Counted from the stretch's first letter, positions 30,831-40,119 are shown. The stretch is 64,000 nucleotides of DNA from JAJKIV01 sp036741775 (GCA_036741775.1 DAINRQ010000009.1:1-64000), one strand, 5' to 3'. Numbers and translations: made by a program. Notes: generated from the letters alone by a model not told the origin.

Positions 30831-31355
30831 ATGAGCCGATTCATCGTCGCGCCTGCACTTCTCATCGCGGTCATGGCCTGCGCCGAACCGGCGTCGCCGC
30901 GCCGACCCGTGACGCTCTTTCCCACGGGGTTGAATCTGTTCATGGGTGAGCGGGCGCAGATCGAGGCGGTCAACGAGACGTCCGTGCACTGGCGGAGCAC
31001 GGCGCCGTCCGTCGCCTCGGTCGATGGCCACGGCTTCGTCACCGGAGTGACCCCCGGACTCGCGTACGTGTGGGCTGTTCGTGGAATCGACAGCGCGTCC
31101 GCGATCGTGTTCGTCTCTCGCCCGGTGTGCGCCGGGGCAACCACCATCCAGCCGGCGAACGCGACGATTGCACCGGGAGAGTCCGTAGTCGTCGGAGCTC
31201 GCGAGAACTGCGCGTTATCGCTGCCGAACGGGTTTCAGTGGGCATCCGCGGATACGACAGTCGCGACCGTCGAAGTCCGCGACAACTTCCCGGATCGCTC
31301 GACGGCGATCGTCACGGCGAAGCAGCCAGGCCAGGTGACCGTGCGCGTCCCCTGA
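30831..31355 (+). CDS. Ig-like (BIG2-type) lipoprotein
   Basis: 174 residues from ATG 30831 (MSRFIVAPALLIAVMACAEP), with a clear lipobox ending MAC. The mature part has two bacterial Ig-like modules: VTLFPTGLNLFMGERAQIEA, then VHWRSTAPSVASVDGHGFVT, and AGATTIQPANATIAPGESVV, then FQWASADTTVATVEV. The SxxPSVASV and SADTTVATV strings are hallmarks of BIG2 domains. It is likely a surface or periplasmic adhesion or scaffold lipoprotein. The SD sequence is weak (GTGGG). The open frame upstream is part of the family A repeat. Confidence 0.78.
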   Translation: MSRFIVAPALLIAVMACAEPASPRRPVTLFPTGLNLFMGERAQIEAVNETSVHWRSTAPSVASVDGHGFVTGVTPGLAYVWAVRGIDSASAIVFVSRPVCAGATTIQPANATIAPGESVVVGARENCALSLPNGFQWASADTTVATVEVRDNFPDRSTAIVTAKQPGQVTVRVP

Positions 31356-31400
31356 GTCGGTGGCGCGCACGGCATCCGGCGGCTTTTGAACGATGCTCGG

Positions 31401-32222
31401 CTAGCCCTCGCCCTCGACGCCCGCGAGGATCGTCGGCGGACGCTCATCGCCTGACGTGATCGACTGAAGCGTCAGCGTCAGCCCGAACCCCGCGAAGCGT
31501 GACTTCACGAGCAGGGGATAGCGGCGCTTGTCATCGGAGAACCACACCTCGGCCTCCCCGCCCTCCGAGAAGATCCCCTTCGTGCGAATCGTTGGCGACA
31601 CGACCACAGCCGCGAACGTGCCAGCCGGCACCTGTACCTCATCGCGGCGCACGCCCGTCAGCACGACTGGATTGCGATCCGGACGGAAGTAGCGGTCTTC
31701 GCGTCGCGTTTCGCCGACGTCCACGCCGGCGGCCCGCACCGCGTAAATGAACGAGCCGTCGTCGAGCGGGTTCGACACACTCGCCGTGAGGGAGTCATCG
31801 TTTTTTCGATATTGCGCCTTCTCCGGGTAGATCTCGTACGTCGTCGTGCGCTTATACCGGCCCTCCGAGATCTGCTGGCGGTGCCGCAGTGACGAGAGCG
31901 TCTCGACATCGATCCAGCTCTCGTAGCGATCGTGCACGCGGAAGAACGGGATCCCGCCGTCGATCGTGAAGACGACGTGGTACGCGGGCCTCCCACGGAC
32001 GATCTCGATCCCTTCGACGCGCATGCGTGCCGTACCCGCGCGGAGCTTCCCGAACGTGGCGCGGTAGACGAGCTCTTCACCAACGTTGAATGGGACGGGC
32101 GCTGCCTTCGTCGCGGCAACGGGAACCGTCTGGCCCTCGAGGGTGCGAGGGAGGGAGAACGAAGTCAGAGCGGCGGCGCTCGCCATCGCGAGGGCGCTCT
32201 TCCGCAAATTGTTTGGTCGCAT
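31401..32222 (-). CDS. DUF3108 family exported protein
   Basis: 273 residues from ATG 32222, preceded by GGAGAG at six bases. The signal peptide is MRPNNLRKSALAMASAAALT. The mature sequence has the DUF3108 pattern: FNVGEELVYRATFGKLRAGT, ARMRVEGIEIVRGRPAYHVV, YESWIDVETLSSLRHRQQIS, then EVWFSDDKRRYPLLVKSR. Members are periplasmic beta-barrel-like proteins of unknown function, structurally related to lipoprotein carriers (recollection). It is a single gene. The minus-strand leader to 32261 has no SD and is excluded. Confidence 0.82.
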   Translation of the reverse strand: MRPNNLRKSALAMASAAALTSFSLPRTLEGQTVPVAATKAAPVPFNVGEELVYRATFGKLRAGTARMRVEGIEIVRGRPAYHVVFTIDGGIPFFRVHDRYESWIDVETLSSLRHRQQISEGRYKRTTTYEIYPEKAQYRKNDDSLTASVSNPLDDGSFIYAVRAAGVDVGETRREDRYFRPDRNPVVLTGVRRDEVQVPAGTFAAVVVSPTIRTKGIFSEGGEAEVWFSDDKRRYPLLVKSRFAGFGLTLTLQSITSGDERPPTILAGVEGEG

Positions 32223-32439
32223 TGGCATCTCTCCAGGTTCGAGCTGTTCGAGTGCGGCCATCTCTTCGCACCCGCCGAGTGGGCTCTACCTGTGCGTCGA
32301 ACGACGCAATCGAATATCGACACCCGGGCGTTCCTTTGATTCGTTGGGGGTCAGACTCCTAACCCATCATTTGATTGCGCAATCGGGTGGGCGCGGAGGA
32401 CACGGCAGCGGCGAACGCGGAGGACGCGGGTGAACCGAT

Positions 32440-32702
32440 CGCATGCTTCCAGTCCGGCGTCGCGGGCCAGTCGGAACTGCGATGACGCGGATGGGGCGGA
32501 AACGGCCGGATGACGGCTCTGCACTGACGCCGCGGCGCACAACGAGCCGGAATTGAAGGGGAACAGCCGCCCGGGCCGCCACCGTCACCGGGCGCCCCCC
32601 CATCGATGGCCGATTCCCGATTCCCGACAACGATCCGGCCGCTTCCGCGTCATCCGTCGCGTCGCAGTTCCGACCGACCCGCGCGCGCCGGACTGGAAGC
32701 GC
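32440..32702. repeat. Inverted-repeat element with ~75-bp imperfect ends (family B relative)
   Basis: The left end (GCATGCTTCCAGTCCGGCG through CGGAAACGGCCGGATGACGG) is inverted and slightly diverged at the right end (GATCCGGCCGCTTCCGCG through CGCGCCGGACTGGAAGCG). The interior (32551-32676) matches pieces of the repeats at 41072-41578 and 47761-48250 (GGGGAACAGCCGC, CGATTCCCGA, GTCATCCG). A separate half-copy of the 14346 palindrome core (GGGGGTCAGACTCCTAAC) lies at 32345-32362. Together these fill the 534-bp gap between the DUF3108 gene and the permease end; no gene is seen there. Confidence 0.65.
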
Positions 32703-32756
32703 GGCGGTGTACGTACATACAGCGGACGCGCGCGTCCGCCCGACGGCGCGACAAGA

Positions 32757-35261
32757 TCAGTCGCCGCGCAACGCCCTCGCCGGATCCAACCGCGACGCGC
32801 GACGCGCAGGCACCCAGCTCGCCGCCGCGGCAACCACGGCCAGCAGCACCACCGCGCCCACCATGCTCGCCGGGTCCGTGGGACTCACGCCGTACAGCAG
32901 TGCGCCGAGCACGCGCGTGACCGCCAACGCTCCCGCGAGACCGATTACGATCCCCACGCCGGCCACGACCATCGCCTGACGCGACACCATCCGCCGCACC
33001 TGCACGGGCTGCGCACCGAGCGCGAGGCGCACCGCCACCTCGCGCGTGCGCAGGCTCACCACGTACGAGACCACCCCATAGATCCCCACCGCACCGAGCA
33101 CGAGTGTCACCGCCGACGCGATGCCGAGCAGCAGCAACGTGAACGATGTCCGCGACGCCGCCTGCGCCAGGATGTCCGACATCGATCGCGCGGCATACGT
33201 CGGCACGGCGGGGTCGAGCACACGCACCGCGCGCTGCACCGCCGCAGACACGGCAGCCGGGTCGCGATCCGATCGGGCCACGAACGCGAGCTCACGCGGC
33301 GTCCACAACGGACGCTCCATCTGACCGCCCGGTCGACCCCCGCCTAACGCCACGACGACCGGGAAGTAGATCATCTCATCCGGAGGCTCGTCGAGTCCGG
33401 TACCACGCACGTTCCCCGCGACGCCAACGACCGTGTACCAGGGCCCCACCGGCCCCGTGCGCACACGCTTCCCCACCACCGGTTCGCCGCGCCAGTACCT
33501 CTCAGCCAGCGCTCGGCTCACGATCACTTCGTCGCGCGCGCGCGCCGGGTCGGGGGCATCGAACGCTCGCCCCTCGAGCAGCGGTACGCCCATCGCGCGG
33601 AAGTAGCCCGGGCTCACGAACGACACCTGATGCACATTCGGCATCGTGCCCGGGGTGAGCGGACGATCTTCCACGAAGAGCGCCGTATCGCGCCGCGACT
33701 CCTCGACGAGCGGCAGCTTCGACGCCACCGCCACTGCCACAACGCCCGGCACCGAGGCGATGCCGTCGAGTGCGTGGACGATGAACCGCGCCGGATCGCC
33801 GGGCGCACCGTACGTGGCCTGCGGAAGCGCGACGCGGAACGTGGACACGTTCGCCGCGTCGAATCCCGCGGGAACCGCGCGCAGACGCGCGAAGCTGCGC
33901 GCCATGAGCCCGGCACCCGTGAGGAGGACCACGGCGAGCGCCATCTGCGCCGCGACCAGCGCGTGCCGTGCCCGATGTCGTCTTCGCCCCGCCGTAACCG
34001 CGCGTCCCGAGTCGCCGAGGACCGTCCACGCCGACGCGGCCGCCGCGCGCAGCGCCGGAATGGCCGTCACGAGCAGCATCGCCAGTACCGTCACACCGAC
34101 GGCGACCATGAGCATCGTCGCGTCCACGCTCAGCTCGGCGAGGCGCGGAATATCGACGGCACCCTCGAGCGATCGCAGGACTCGAACCCCGACGAGCCCG
34201 AGCACGAGCCCGAGCACGCCCCCTGCCACCGTCACAATCGCGCCCTCCGCCAGCTGATCGCGCACGAGCTCCGCTCGGCTCGCGCCTAACGCGCGCCGCA
34301 CCGCCAGCTCGTGCTGGCGCTGCTCCGCCCGGACCAGCACGAGGTTCATGACGTTCGCGCACGCGACGAGCAGCACGCACGACACGGCGCCGAGAATCAC
34401 CCAGAGCACGCGGGCGACGTCGCCGACCACGACGTCGCGCAATGGACGGACGATCGACTGCATCCGCGTCTGCGTGATGGCGTCGACGGTCAACCGTCCT
34501 GGAAACACCACGGGGACGTCGGGCAGCAAACGCTGCAGGTCTGCCGAGGCCATCGCGGTCGATACGCCATCTCTCAAGCGCGCGACACCGCGGTAGTCGA
34601 ATGCGGCGGACGCCGTGTTCGCCGGGTCGAGTCGAAGCGGGACCCACAGGTCCGTTCGCGTCGACGGCAGGCCGAAGTCCGCGCGCATGATGCCCACGAC
34701 CTCGTGCGCGACGCCATCGATCTCGATCGTGCGACCTACGACGGACGGGTCGCCCCCGTACTTCCGCTCCCAGAGACGCTGCCCGAGTAGCACCACGTGT
34801 GGCGCAGTGGGGACGTCGTCACGCGCGGCGATCGCGCGACCGACGAGGGGCGCGGCGCCAAGCACCGAGAAGGCGCTCGCGCTGACGCGTCCCGCGGCGA
34901 CGCGTTCCGCACGCGCACCTTCGGCCGTCGAGGCGCCGTGAAGCTGCCCGACGTTCACCGACGTCACCCGATATACGGCGACGCCGCTGAACACGCGGTT
35001 CGCACTCGCGTAGTGGAGGTACGTCGCGTCCGACTGCTCCACGCGCGTCACGCCCGAGATGGCGAGTGTGTGCGACAGGTCCACGAGCCGATCTGACCTG
35101 GGGTACGGTAGCGGCCGGAGTACGACGGCGTTGACGACGCTGAACACCGCGGTCGTCGCGCCGATGCCGAGCATCAGCGTGAAGACCGCGGCGAGGGAGA
35201 ACGCCGGCGCCCGCCGGAGTCGGCGGGCGGCGTGGGCAAGGCTGCGGGCGACAGGAGTCAC
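32757..35261 (-). CDS. ADOP/MacB-FtsX-type ABC transporter permease
   Basis: 834 residues from GTG 35261, which has GGAGG six bases upstream. It opens directly with the membrane block (RRLRRAPAFSLAAVFTLMLG, TTAVFSVVNAVVLRPLPYPR), so the N-terminal prefix domain is absent. Then come the periplasmic domain (FSVLGAAPLVGRAIAARDDV, IDGVAHEVVGIMRADFGLPS), the central ABC-permease block (VACANVMNLVLVRAEQRQHE) and the second half (LLEGRAFDAPDPARARDEVI, GAVGIYGVVSYVVSLRTREV, MVSRQAMVVAGVGIVIGLAG). All parts are intact. No PadR or ATPase gene is adjacent. The gene contains two GCGTTAGGC copies, each read as Ala-Leu-Gly (33342-33349, 34284-34291). Confidence 0.9.
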   Translation of the reverse strand: MTPVARSLAHAARRLRRAPAFSLAAVFTLMLGIGATTAVFSVVNAVVLRPLPYPRSDRLVDLSHTLAISGVTRVEQSDATYLHYASANRVFSGVAVYRVTSVNVGQLHGASTAEGARAERVAAGRVSASAFSVLGAAPLVGRAIAARDDVPTAPHVVLLGQRLWERKYGGDPSVVGRTIEIDGVAHEVVGIMRADFGLPSTRTDLWVPLRLDPANTASAAFDYRGVARLRDGVSTAMASADLQRLLPDVPVVFPGRLTVDAITQTRMQSIVRPLRDVVVGDVARVLWVILGAVSCVLLVACANVMNLVLVRAEQRQHELAVRRALGASRAELVRDQLAEGAIVTVAGGVLGLVLGLVGVRVLRSLEGAVDIPRLAELSVDATMLMVAVGVTVLAMLLVTAIPALRAAAASAWTVLGDSGRAVTAGRRRHRARHALVAAQMALAVVLLTGAGLMARSFARLRAVPAGFDAANVSTFRVALPQATYGAPGDPARFIVHALDGIASVPGVVAVAVASKLPLVEESRRDTALFVEDRPLTPGTMPNVHQVSFVSPGYFRAMGVPLLEGRAFDAPDPARARDEVIVSRALAERYWRGEPVVGKRVRTGPVGPWYTVVGVAGNVRGTGLDEPPDEMIYFPVVVALGGGRPGGQMERPLWTPRELAFVARSDRDPAAVSAAVQRAVRVLDPAVPTYAARSMSDILAQAASRTSFTLLLLGIASAVTLVLGAVGIYGVVSYVVSLRTREVAVRLALGAQPVQVRRMVSRQAMVVAGVGIVIGLAGALAVTRVLGALLYGVSPTDPASMVGAVVLLAVVAAAASWVPARRASRLDPARALRGD

Positions 35262-35343
35262 GAGCGTCCTCCGCGTGAAGTCGCGTTGAACCCTAACGAC
35301 GTCATTGTCGCCCGCGATCCGACGCGGGCGCCAGTCCGTGATG

Positions 35344-35754
35344 TCAGGCGGTCGTCATAGGCACGTCAGACGGCGCGCAGAACTGCGCTTCGTGCGCTCC
35401 GTCTGCACCCGCGCCGACCGGACCCGTGTAGATCTGGCGAAGCTCACACTCGCCGGCGCCGACCACGGAGAGAAAGCGCTTTGCCATCTCGATCGCCTCG
35501 GCCTTCGATTGGGCTTCCAGCAGCGCGAATCCCGCAATGAGCTCCTTCGACTCGGTGAATGGCCCGTCGGTGACCGTCACTTTGGCGTTGTCGAGCCGAA
35601 CGCGGGCGCCGAATGCGCTCGGGAGGCAGCCCTCGGTGGCGATCAGCTCGCCGGCCTTCATCGATTCTTCGACGAGCTTGCCCATCTTCTCCATCATCTC
35701 GGGCGACGGCGGCGTGTTCGTCTCGACGCCCTTGTAGATCGACAGGAATCGCAT
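35344..35754 (-). CDS. YCII/DGPF-domain protein
   Basis: 136 residues from ATG 35754, with GGAGA upstream. It shows the DGPF (YCII-related) family: MRFLSIYKGVETNTPPSPEM, KLVEESMKAGELIATEGC, VTVTDGPFTESKELIAGFAL and AIEMAKRFLSVVGAGECELR. DGPF proteins often accompany ECF41/ECF42-type sigma factors, but none is next to this gene. The function is unknown and a ferredoxin-like alpha+beta fold is expected. It is cytoplasmic, a single gene divergent from the gene at 35974. The 220 bp between the two starts show no clear promoter. Confidence 0.85.
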   Translation of the reverse strand: MRFLSIYKGVETNTPPSPEMMEKMGKLVEESMKAGELIATEGCLPSAFGARVRLDNAKVTVTDGPFTESKELIAGFALLEAQSKAEAIEMAKRFLSVVGAGECELRQIYTGPVGAGADGAHEAQFCAPSDVPMTTA

Positions 35755-35973
35755 GTGGTGTGTCTCCAATGTCGTGAGCAGGTTGAAGCCGTCCTTCCGC
35801 CCCGTTCGGACGGAATGGCGCGGTGCTACTACCGACACGTCGAACGACGGGAGGCAAGATCGACACGCCCTGTTTGCATCTGTTCGCGGGCCGCTCGCCG
35901 CGGGGCCTGAATTCGATAGAACGGTCCAGGTCATGCGGCGTGACGCGGGCATTCCCTTCGCCGCATTCTTGTT

Positions 35974-36498
35974 ATGCCTCTTCATTACGAAAATCTCGAT
36001 CCCATCACGCGCCGACATGCCATCGCCGAGCTCGACCGGGAGATCGCCGCAGGGACGTTCCATGCGTCCGAACGTCTGCGGCCGACGGCCATCGACTCGT
36101 ACCAGCGGCTGCTGCGCGAGGCGCTCAGCTACTACGATGACCTCTGGCTCGAGGAGCGCGCGTCCGATCTGATCGTGGACGTCGAGCCGCGGCGGACGGC
36201 GAGTGGCGGGCAGACGACCGCCAAGGTGCCGCAGATGGCGTCACGGATGTTGGCCGAGGGCGACTTCAACCGCTACTACATGCGGGGGGTCGCGTTGCGG
36301 GCCGTCGAGGAAGGGCGCCAGATCGTGGAGGTGTACCGCGCTCGGCTCTCACATGAGCCGAGGCGCGAGTCGGCCGAGCTGGAGGGCAATCGCCTCGCTG
36401 CGCGTGAGGTGTTGGAGCAGCTGCGTGGCGAGTCCACGGCTGAGCCGGCGGTTCGACTGGGACGACCCAACTCGGGGTTGAGCCTGCGGCTCGTCTAG
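35974..36498 (+). CDS. Hypothetical conserved protein
   Basis: 174 residues, not recognised. It is highly charged and helical: DPITRRHAIAELDREIAAGT, RPTAIDSYQRLLREALSYYD, VPQMASRMLAEGDFNRYYMR, GVALRAVEEGRQIVEVYRAR and NRLAAREVLEQLRG. There is no signal peptide or membrane segment. The RYYMRGVALRA motif and a C-terminal LRG-like tail recall small nucleotide- or nucleic-acid-binding proteins, but no catalytic motif is visible. The codon pattern (G/C at third positions) is like that of neighbouring genes, which supports it being real. Confidence 0.6.
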   Translation: MPLHYENLDPITRRHAIAELDREIAAGTFHASERLRPTAIDSYQRLLREALSYYDDLWLEERASDLIVDVEPRRTASGGQTTAKVPQMASRMLAEGDFNRYYMRGVALRAVEEGRQIVEVYRARLSHEPRRESAELEGNRLAAREVLEQLRGESTAEPAVRLGRPNSGLSLRLV

Positions 36499-36940
36499 CG
36501 GGCCGTCGGCGCAGGCGGATGCGGACGGACATCGGTTCTCGTGCGGTTGCCGCGTCCGCCGTTGCCGCGCCGGCGATGCCGCGCCCTCCGCGCCATGGTC
36601 GCTCATTCTCTCAGCGCTGAATCGCACCGGTCCGCCTAACGATTCGTGACGCCGACGCACACGGTGGTGCCTGCTTCACGCGTCCTCTCGACCGTGCGAT
36701 GCCGATGAGCGGAGAAGCGAGGTTCGTCGCTCGGATCGGAACAGCTCGTGACGCGATTTGCAATCCCTCAACGCGTCGCCGAAAGTACCGACGGCGCGGC
36801 AGGGATCTGCATCGCACTCAGCGACGCATGGCGCGGTGTCTGCAGGCCGCATGAGACGCTGCGTGACTTTCCGGGCGCCCGCCGGCCCAGCTCGCGGCAG
36901 CCCCGACGGCGGCCACGCTACCAGAAGTCAGGAGGTCGGA
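36499..36940. other. 442-bp gap without recognised gene
   Basis: Open frames here lack SD sequences and protein-like composition. The stretch contains one GCCTAACG motif (36634-36641) and a G/C-rich run of CCGCGCC-type triplets at 36545-36595. The last bases (AGGAGGT at 36930-36936) are the ribosome-binding site of the next gene. I see nothing else. Confidence 0.5.
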
Positions 36941-37426
36941 ATGAGCGAGCGGGAGCGCAACGAGATCGTCCCGATGGCGGACCCGAACAACCGTACCGAT
37001 CAACCGAAGCCCAAGCCTACGCACGGGGACCCTAACGTCCACGCGAAGAGCTCGCCGGAGGCGCTCGCGCAACGTGATAGCGGACAGCCCGGCGGCGGCG
37101 CGGGGCGGCGAGATGACGTTGGGCGGTCCGGCGTGTATCCGATCTCGGGAGACGAACGCCCGCAGGGCGACGCAGAGCTGCGCCCGCTCGGCGATTGGGC
37201 TGGTGGCGACCGCGGAATCGAAGGCTACGAGGGCAGCGGTGGATCCGAGCTCGTCATGCGCGATGGTGTCGTCCTCGGCGGACTGACGTCCGACGGCGCT
37301 GGCCGCCCGACGATCGACACGCACGGCAATCCCGAAGCGCGGCGCGAACGGGATGACACGGGGACCGAGTCACCCGATCGCGCCGACGACGCGGGCGGTT
37401 CTACCGCTCGGCGTTCCAGTCCGTGA
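36941..37426 (+). CDS. Low-complexity hydrophilic protein, probably disordered
   Basis: 161 residues from ATG 36941, which has an excellent SD sequence (AGGAGGT, four bases from the ATG). The protein is rich in Gly, Asp, Arg, Pro and Asn (MADPNNRTDQPKPKPTHGDP, LAQRDSGQPGGGAGRRDD, GDWAGGDRGIEGYEGSGGSE) with one short hydrophobic core (LVMRDGVVLGGLTS). It resembles hydrophilin or stress-related disordered proteins in composition only. Its end overlaps the convergent gene at 37401 by 26 bases. Confidence 0.6.
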   Translation: MSERERNEIVPMADPNNRTDQPKPKPTHGDPNVHAKSSPEALAQRDSGQPGGGAGRRDDVGRSGVYPISGDERPQGDAELRPLGDWAGGDRGIEGYEGSGGSELVMRDGVVLGGLTSDGAGRPTIDTHGNPEARRERDDTGTESPDRADDAGGSTARRSSP

Positions 37427-37754
37427 GAGCGGCGACGACGAACGTCAGGGCCGTGAGGCCGTAGCAGAGGTTGCGGGCGGCGCGGTGGCGCCGGAATCCG
37501 AGGGCGCGCGGCATGAACGGGAGCGCGAGAGCGATGGCCGCCTCGGTCGCGCCGTGCGCCTTGAACGGCACGAGACGCTTCGCGCTCAGGGGATAGTTCG
37601 TGACCGCTGACAGGCCGGTGTACCCCGCCGCCAGTGAGGCGAAAAGGCGCCGAGCCTTCGGCGGGAAGTTGTACAACGCTGGCGCCGCCGCGACGGCGGC
37701 CGACGTCGTGTAGTCGAGTATTCCGTGGACGCGGGGAGAAATCGGTTGACGCAC
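37401..37754 (-). CDS. Small integral membrane protein (HGxLDY family)
   Basis: 117 residues from GTG 37754, with GGAG about eight bases upstream. Hydrophobic segments are: TSAAVAAAPALYNF, LFASLAAGYTGLSAVT, GATEAAIALALPFMPRAL and NLCYGLTALTFVVAAL. The motif VHGILDYTTSA near the N-terminus and LTDWN at the C-terminus match a small family of 3-4-TM proteins of unknown role (SPW-repeat-like). The 3' end overlaps the convergent hydrophilic-protein gene. Confidence 0.7.
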   Translation of the reverse strand: MRQPISPRVHGILDYTTSAAVAAAPALYNFPPKARRLFASLAAGYTGLSAVTNYPLSAKRLVPFKAHGATEAAIALALPFMPRALGFRRHRAARNLCYGLTALTFVVAALTDWNAER

Positions 37755-37997
37755 GATCGGGCTCCGGAAATGGTTGGCGTCAACCCAGTGCGAAGATCGT
37801 TCCCGCTCGGCCGGTCGCCGCAGGCTCGACGCCTAACGCGCATCGATCCTCAGGACGTACTCCCGTGGTCGAGGTCGCCCTCACCCATTTTCTCCACGTC
37901 AGGCGTCTGCGGCGGCTATCAGCTATCAGTAAGGCGCACGGGCCGGCCCCACGCTCGCGCGTAGCCGTCCGGTGTACGCCTGCCATCCCGAGGAGGG

Positions 37998-38206
37998 ATA
38001 CGGATTGTGCGGATGGAACGGATGGGGGCGGATCGTCCATCGCGACGGAGAGGCGGTCTCGCGATGACCAGGGAAATGAAGGAACGGCCGTCGGGACGCC
38101 ACTGTCCCTGGAGGCTGTTCCCCTCCTCCCATTCGGTCATTGCGCGCGGGCGCGTCCCGGCCTCGGAGCGATCCGTTTCATCCGTTCGCTCCGCACAATC
38201 CGCATT
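37998..38206. repeat. Inverted-repeat element, family C
   Basis: The left end (ATACGGATTGTGCGG, GAACGGATG, GCGGATCG) is inverted at the right end (CGATCCGTTTCATCCGTTCG, CCGCACAATCCGCAT). The interior contains GGGACGCCACTGTCCC-type bases shared with family B. It lies in the 554-bp gap between the membrane-protein gene and the VOC gene. The rest of the gap holds a GCCTAACG copy (37831-37838) and a CTATCAGCTATCAG tandem (about 37914) but no gene. Confidence 0.6.
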
Positions 38207-38308
38207 CCCCCTGCACGGGGCCCGGCCCAGCCGAGTGGGGCGGCGCGCGCCGCTAACCACAACGCCGCCAATCCGACGCCTATCGATCTCATCGTAATCG
38301 ACTGCTGC

Positions 38309-39358
38309 TCAGCGCGCCTCGATCAGCTCGATGGCAAGTCCATCCGGATCTTCGATCATGATCGCGCGCACGTCGCCGAACGCGTACGGCTCGAGGAGGA
38401 CTTTCACCCGCGCGCGACGGAGCCGCTCGACGAGCCCGGCAAAATCCTTGACTGCGAACGCGACGTGGTCGAGCGCCTGACCGCGCGACGGCACGAGCGG
38501 AAGGTCACGCCCACATCGGTCGCCCACACACTGACGTGGGTACCACGACATCACTCCGTTGGCGAACCGGACGCCGCCCGAGGGTTGGCGAATCGTACCG
38601 GCACGCTCGAGTGACGGCCATCCCGGCTCGCCACGAGCGACCTCGCACGGGTCCCACGGTTTGCGCGGCGTCTCCTTGCCGCTCGAGTCGCGTACCGGGG
38701 GCAGCTCCATCCCAAGGTTCTCGACGTACCAGTTCGCGGCGCAGCGCGGGTGCTCGTGGTAGAAATGGATGTGCGAGAGGGCATCGCGCGTACCTGGCCC
38801 ACCAGTGAACTCGAACAGCACGCCGTCCGGCGCGACGACGTAGCTGAACCCACCGTCGCGCGGTGGCACCGGGGGAGCGGTCGCGAGCTGCGTCGCGCTT
38901 ACCGTACCCGCGTAGGGCGTGAGCCCCGAGCGCCACACGCCGACCGTGTCGTCGGGGGACGTGAACAGCGGTAGATGCGTGACGCCAAGCGCCTCGAGGC
39001 GCGGCTTCATGTCCGTCGTGTTCGTCGTGGCGCCGATGTGCCAGAACGCGCTCTGTGGCTCAGACCTCTGGAGGTAGGGACGCCACGCGCCCGGTGGTGG
39101 CCGGTCGACCCGATTGAAGAGCAGGAGCATCTCAGCGGCAACGCCAGGGTGTCCGGCAACGACGGTGCGTTTTGCGCTCGGCCACACGCGGAGGTACCAC
39201 GCGATGGCGCGATCGGGATCGACGGAATTGAGCCCAACGTGGTGCAGCTCCGGGCTCGCCGCGCGATCCGGCACCTGCGCGTGCCCCGCACCGCCGCCCG
39301 CTCCGAGGAGACCAACGGCCGCAATGAGGCTGACCCTCGTCATTCGCGTGTGGCGCAT
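38309..39358 (-). CDS. Secreted VOC (glyoxalase/dioxygenase-fold) protein
   Basis: 349 residues from ATG 39358. The signal peptide is MTRVSLIAAVGLLGAGGGAG, then HAQ. Two VOC modules are visible: ELHHVGLNSVDPDRAIAWYL near residue 40 and QALDHVAFAVKDFAGLVERL near 290, with the C-terminal ligand-bearing IEDPDGLAIELIEA. The N-terminal module keeps LHHVG and VLFEFTGG. A central insert (LSHIHFYHEHPRCAANWYVE) bears several histidines. Possibly two metal sites form, but activity cannot be named. The SD sequence overlaps a CGTTAGGT motif, with AGG five bases before ATG. Same superfamily as the lipoprotein at 553-1449. Confidence 0.8.
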   Translation of the reverse strand: MRHTRMTRVSLIAAVGLLGAGGGAGHAQVPDRAASPELHHVGLNSVDPDRAIAWYLRVWPSAKRTVVAGHPGVAAEMLLLFNRVDRPPPGAWRPYLQRSEPQSAFWHIGATTNTTDMKPRLEALGVTHLPLFTSPDDTVGVWRSGLTPYAGTVSATQLATAPPVPPRDGGFSYVVAPDGVLFEFTGGPGTRDALSHIHFYHEHPRCAANWYVENLGMELPPVRDSSGKETPRKPWDPCEVARGEPGWPSLERAGTIRQPSGGVRFANGVMSWYPRQCVGDRCGRDLPLVPSRGQALDHVAFAVKDFAGLVERLRRARVKVLLEPYAFGDVRAIMIEDPDGLAIELIEAR

Positions 39359-39427
39359 ACCTAACGACCGTGGTTGATCCCGCGCGGGCTTGATGGCAGC
39401 TTCAATAGTACACCAACCGGAGGGCGT

Positions 39428-39685
39428 ATGGCGACTCGACGATCGCGACGCAGGCCGGAGTTCACTCGCGTTCACGTCGTGCGCGCGCAACTGGCCGTGC
39501 ACGAGCTCTCGAAGGCGGGCACGAGCCTGCACGTCGAGATCAGCGCTCGAGGGGAGAAGATCGGCGAGTTGGAAATCGGCCGTGGATCACTCTACTGGAA
39601 GGGGGGGAAGCGTCAGATCCGCAAGCGGCTTCGCTGGCCGCAGTTCGCGGAGCTCATGGACAAGCTCGCGTACGGCGAGTCGTAA
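39428..39685 (+). CDS. Small basic conserved protein
   Basis: 85 residues from ATG 39428, with a strong SD sequence (GGAGGG, three bases before the ATG). It begins MATRRSRRRPEFTRVHVV and has an alpha/beta pattern: RAQLAVHELSKAGTSLHVEI, GEKIGELEIGRGSLYWKG and GKRQIRKRLRWPQFAELMDK. It is rich in Arg/Lys, so nucleic-acid binding is possible, but I do not recognise the family. It is the first of three closely spaced plus-strand genes (39428-41058). Confidence 0.65.
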   Translation: MATRRSRRRPEFTRVHVVRAQLAVHELSKAGTSLHVEISARGEKIGELEIGRGSLYWKGGKRQIRKRLRWPQFAELMDKLAYGES

Positions 39686-39704
39686 CATGTCGACCGGAGA
39701 CTCG

Positions 39705-40109
39705 ATGGACGACCAACCGACGTGCGGCAAGGGACTCGCCGCCAGCTCCACGCTCCCCGCGGCACTCGGCGCCGTTGCCGCGGCGCTGAGCGAGGTGCTC
39801 GTGGCTCACCAGGCATCGCTCGACGTGACGGACGCCGATGCGAAGCGTGAGCACGACGCCTACCAGGACATCGCGAATGCGCACCGCCTGATAGCCGCCC
39901 AGCTCGACGCCGCTGCGAAACGCATGGCCGCGTACCGGGATCTGCCGATGGGCCCCCACGACATGGACGTGATCATGGGGCCGCGTGCCGTGAGCGCGTT
40001 CGTACGGTTCGTGGAGCGCGAAGAGGCGTTGCTCACGCTCCTCCAGCAGCGGCTCGAGGAGGATCGCGCCATGCTTGCCGAGATGCAGCGGCCGTCCGAG
40101 TCGGCCTGA
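39705..40109 (+). CDS. Hypothetical helical protein
   Basis: 134 residues from ATG 39705, chosen over ATG 39687 because GGAGA lies four bases upstream of it. It is predicted to be almost entirely helical: LPAALGAVAAALSEVLVAHQ, DAYQDIANAHRLIAAQLDAA, FVRFVEREEALLTLLQQRLE. It has long amphipathic heptads and may be coiled-coil, with no membrane segment. It starts 19 bp after the small basic protein gene and is followed by the secreted hydrolase gene ten bp later, so the three likely share a transcript. Function unknown. Confidence 0.65.
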   Translation: MDDQPTCGKGLAASSTLPAALGAVAAALSEVLVAHQASLDVTDADAKREHDAYQDIANAHRLIAAQLDAAAKRMAAYRDLPMGPHDMDVIMGPRAVSAFVRFVEREEALLTLLQQRLEEDRAMLAEMQRPSESA

Positions 40110-40119
40110 GCAACGCACC

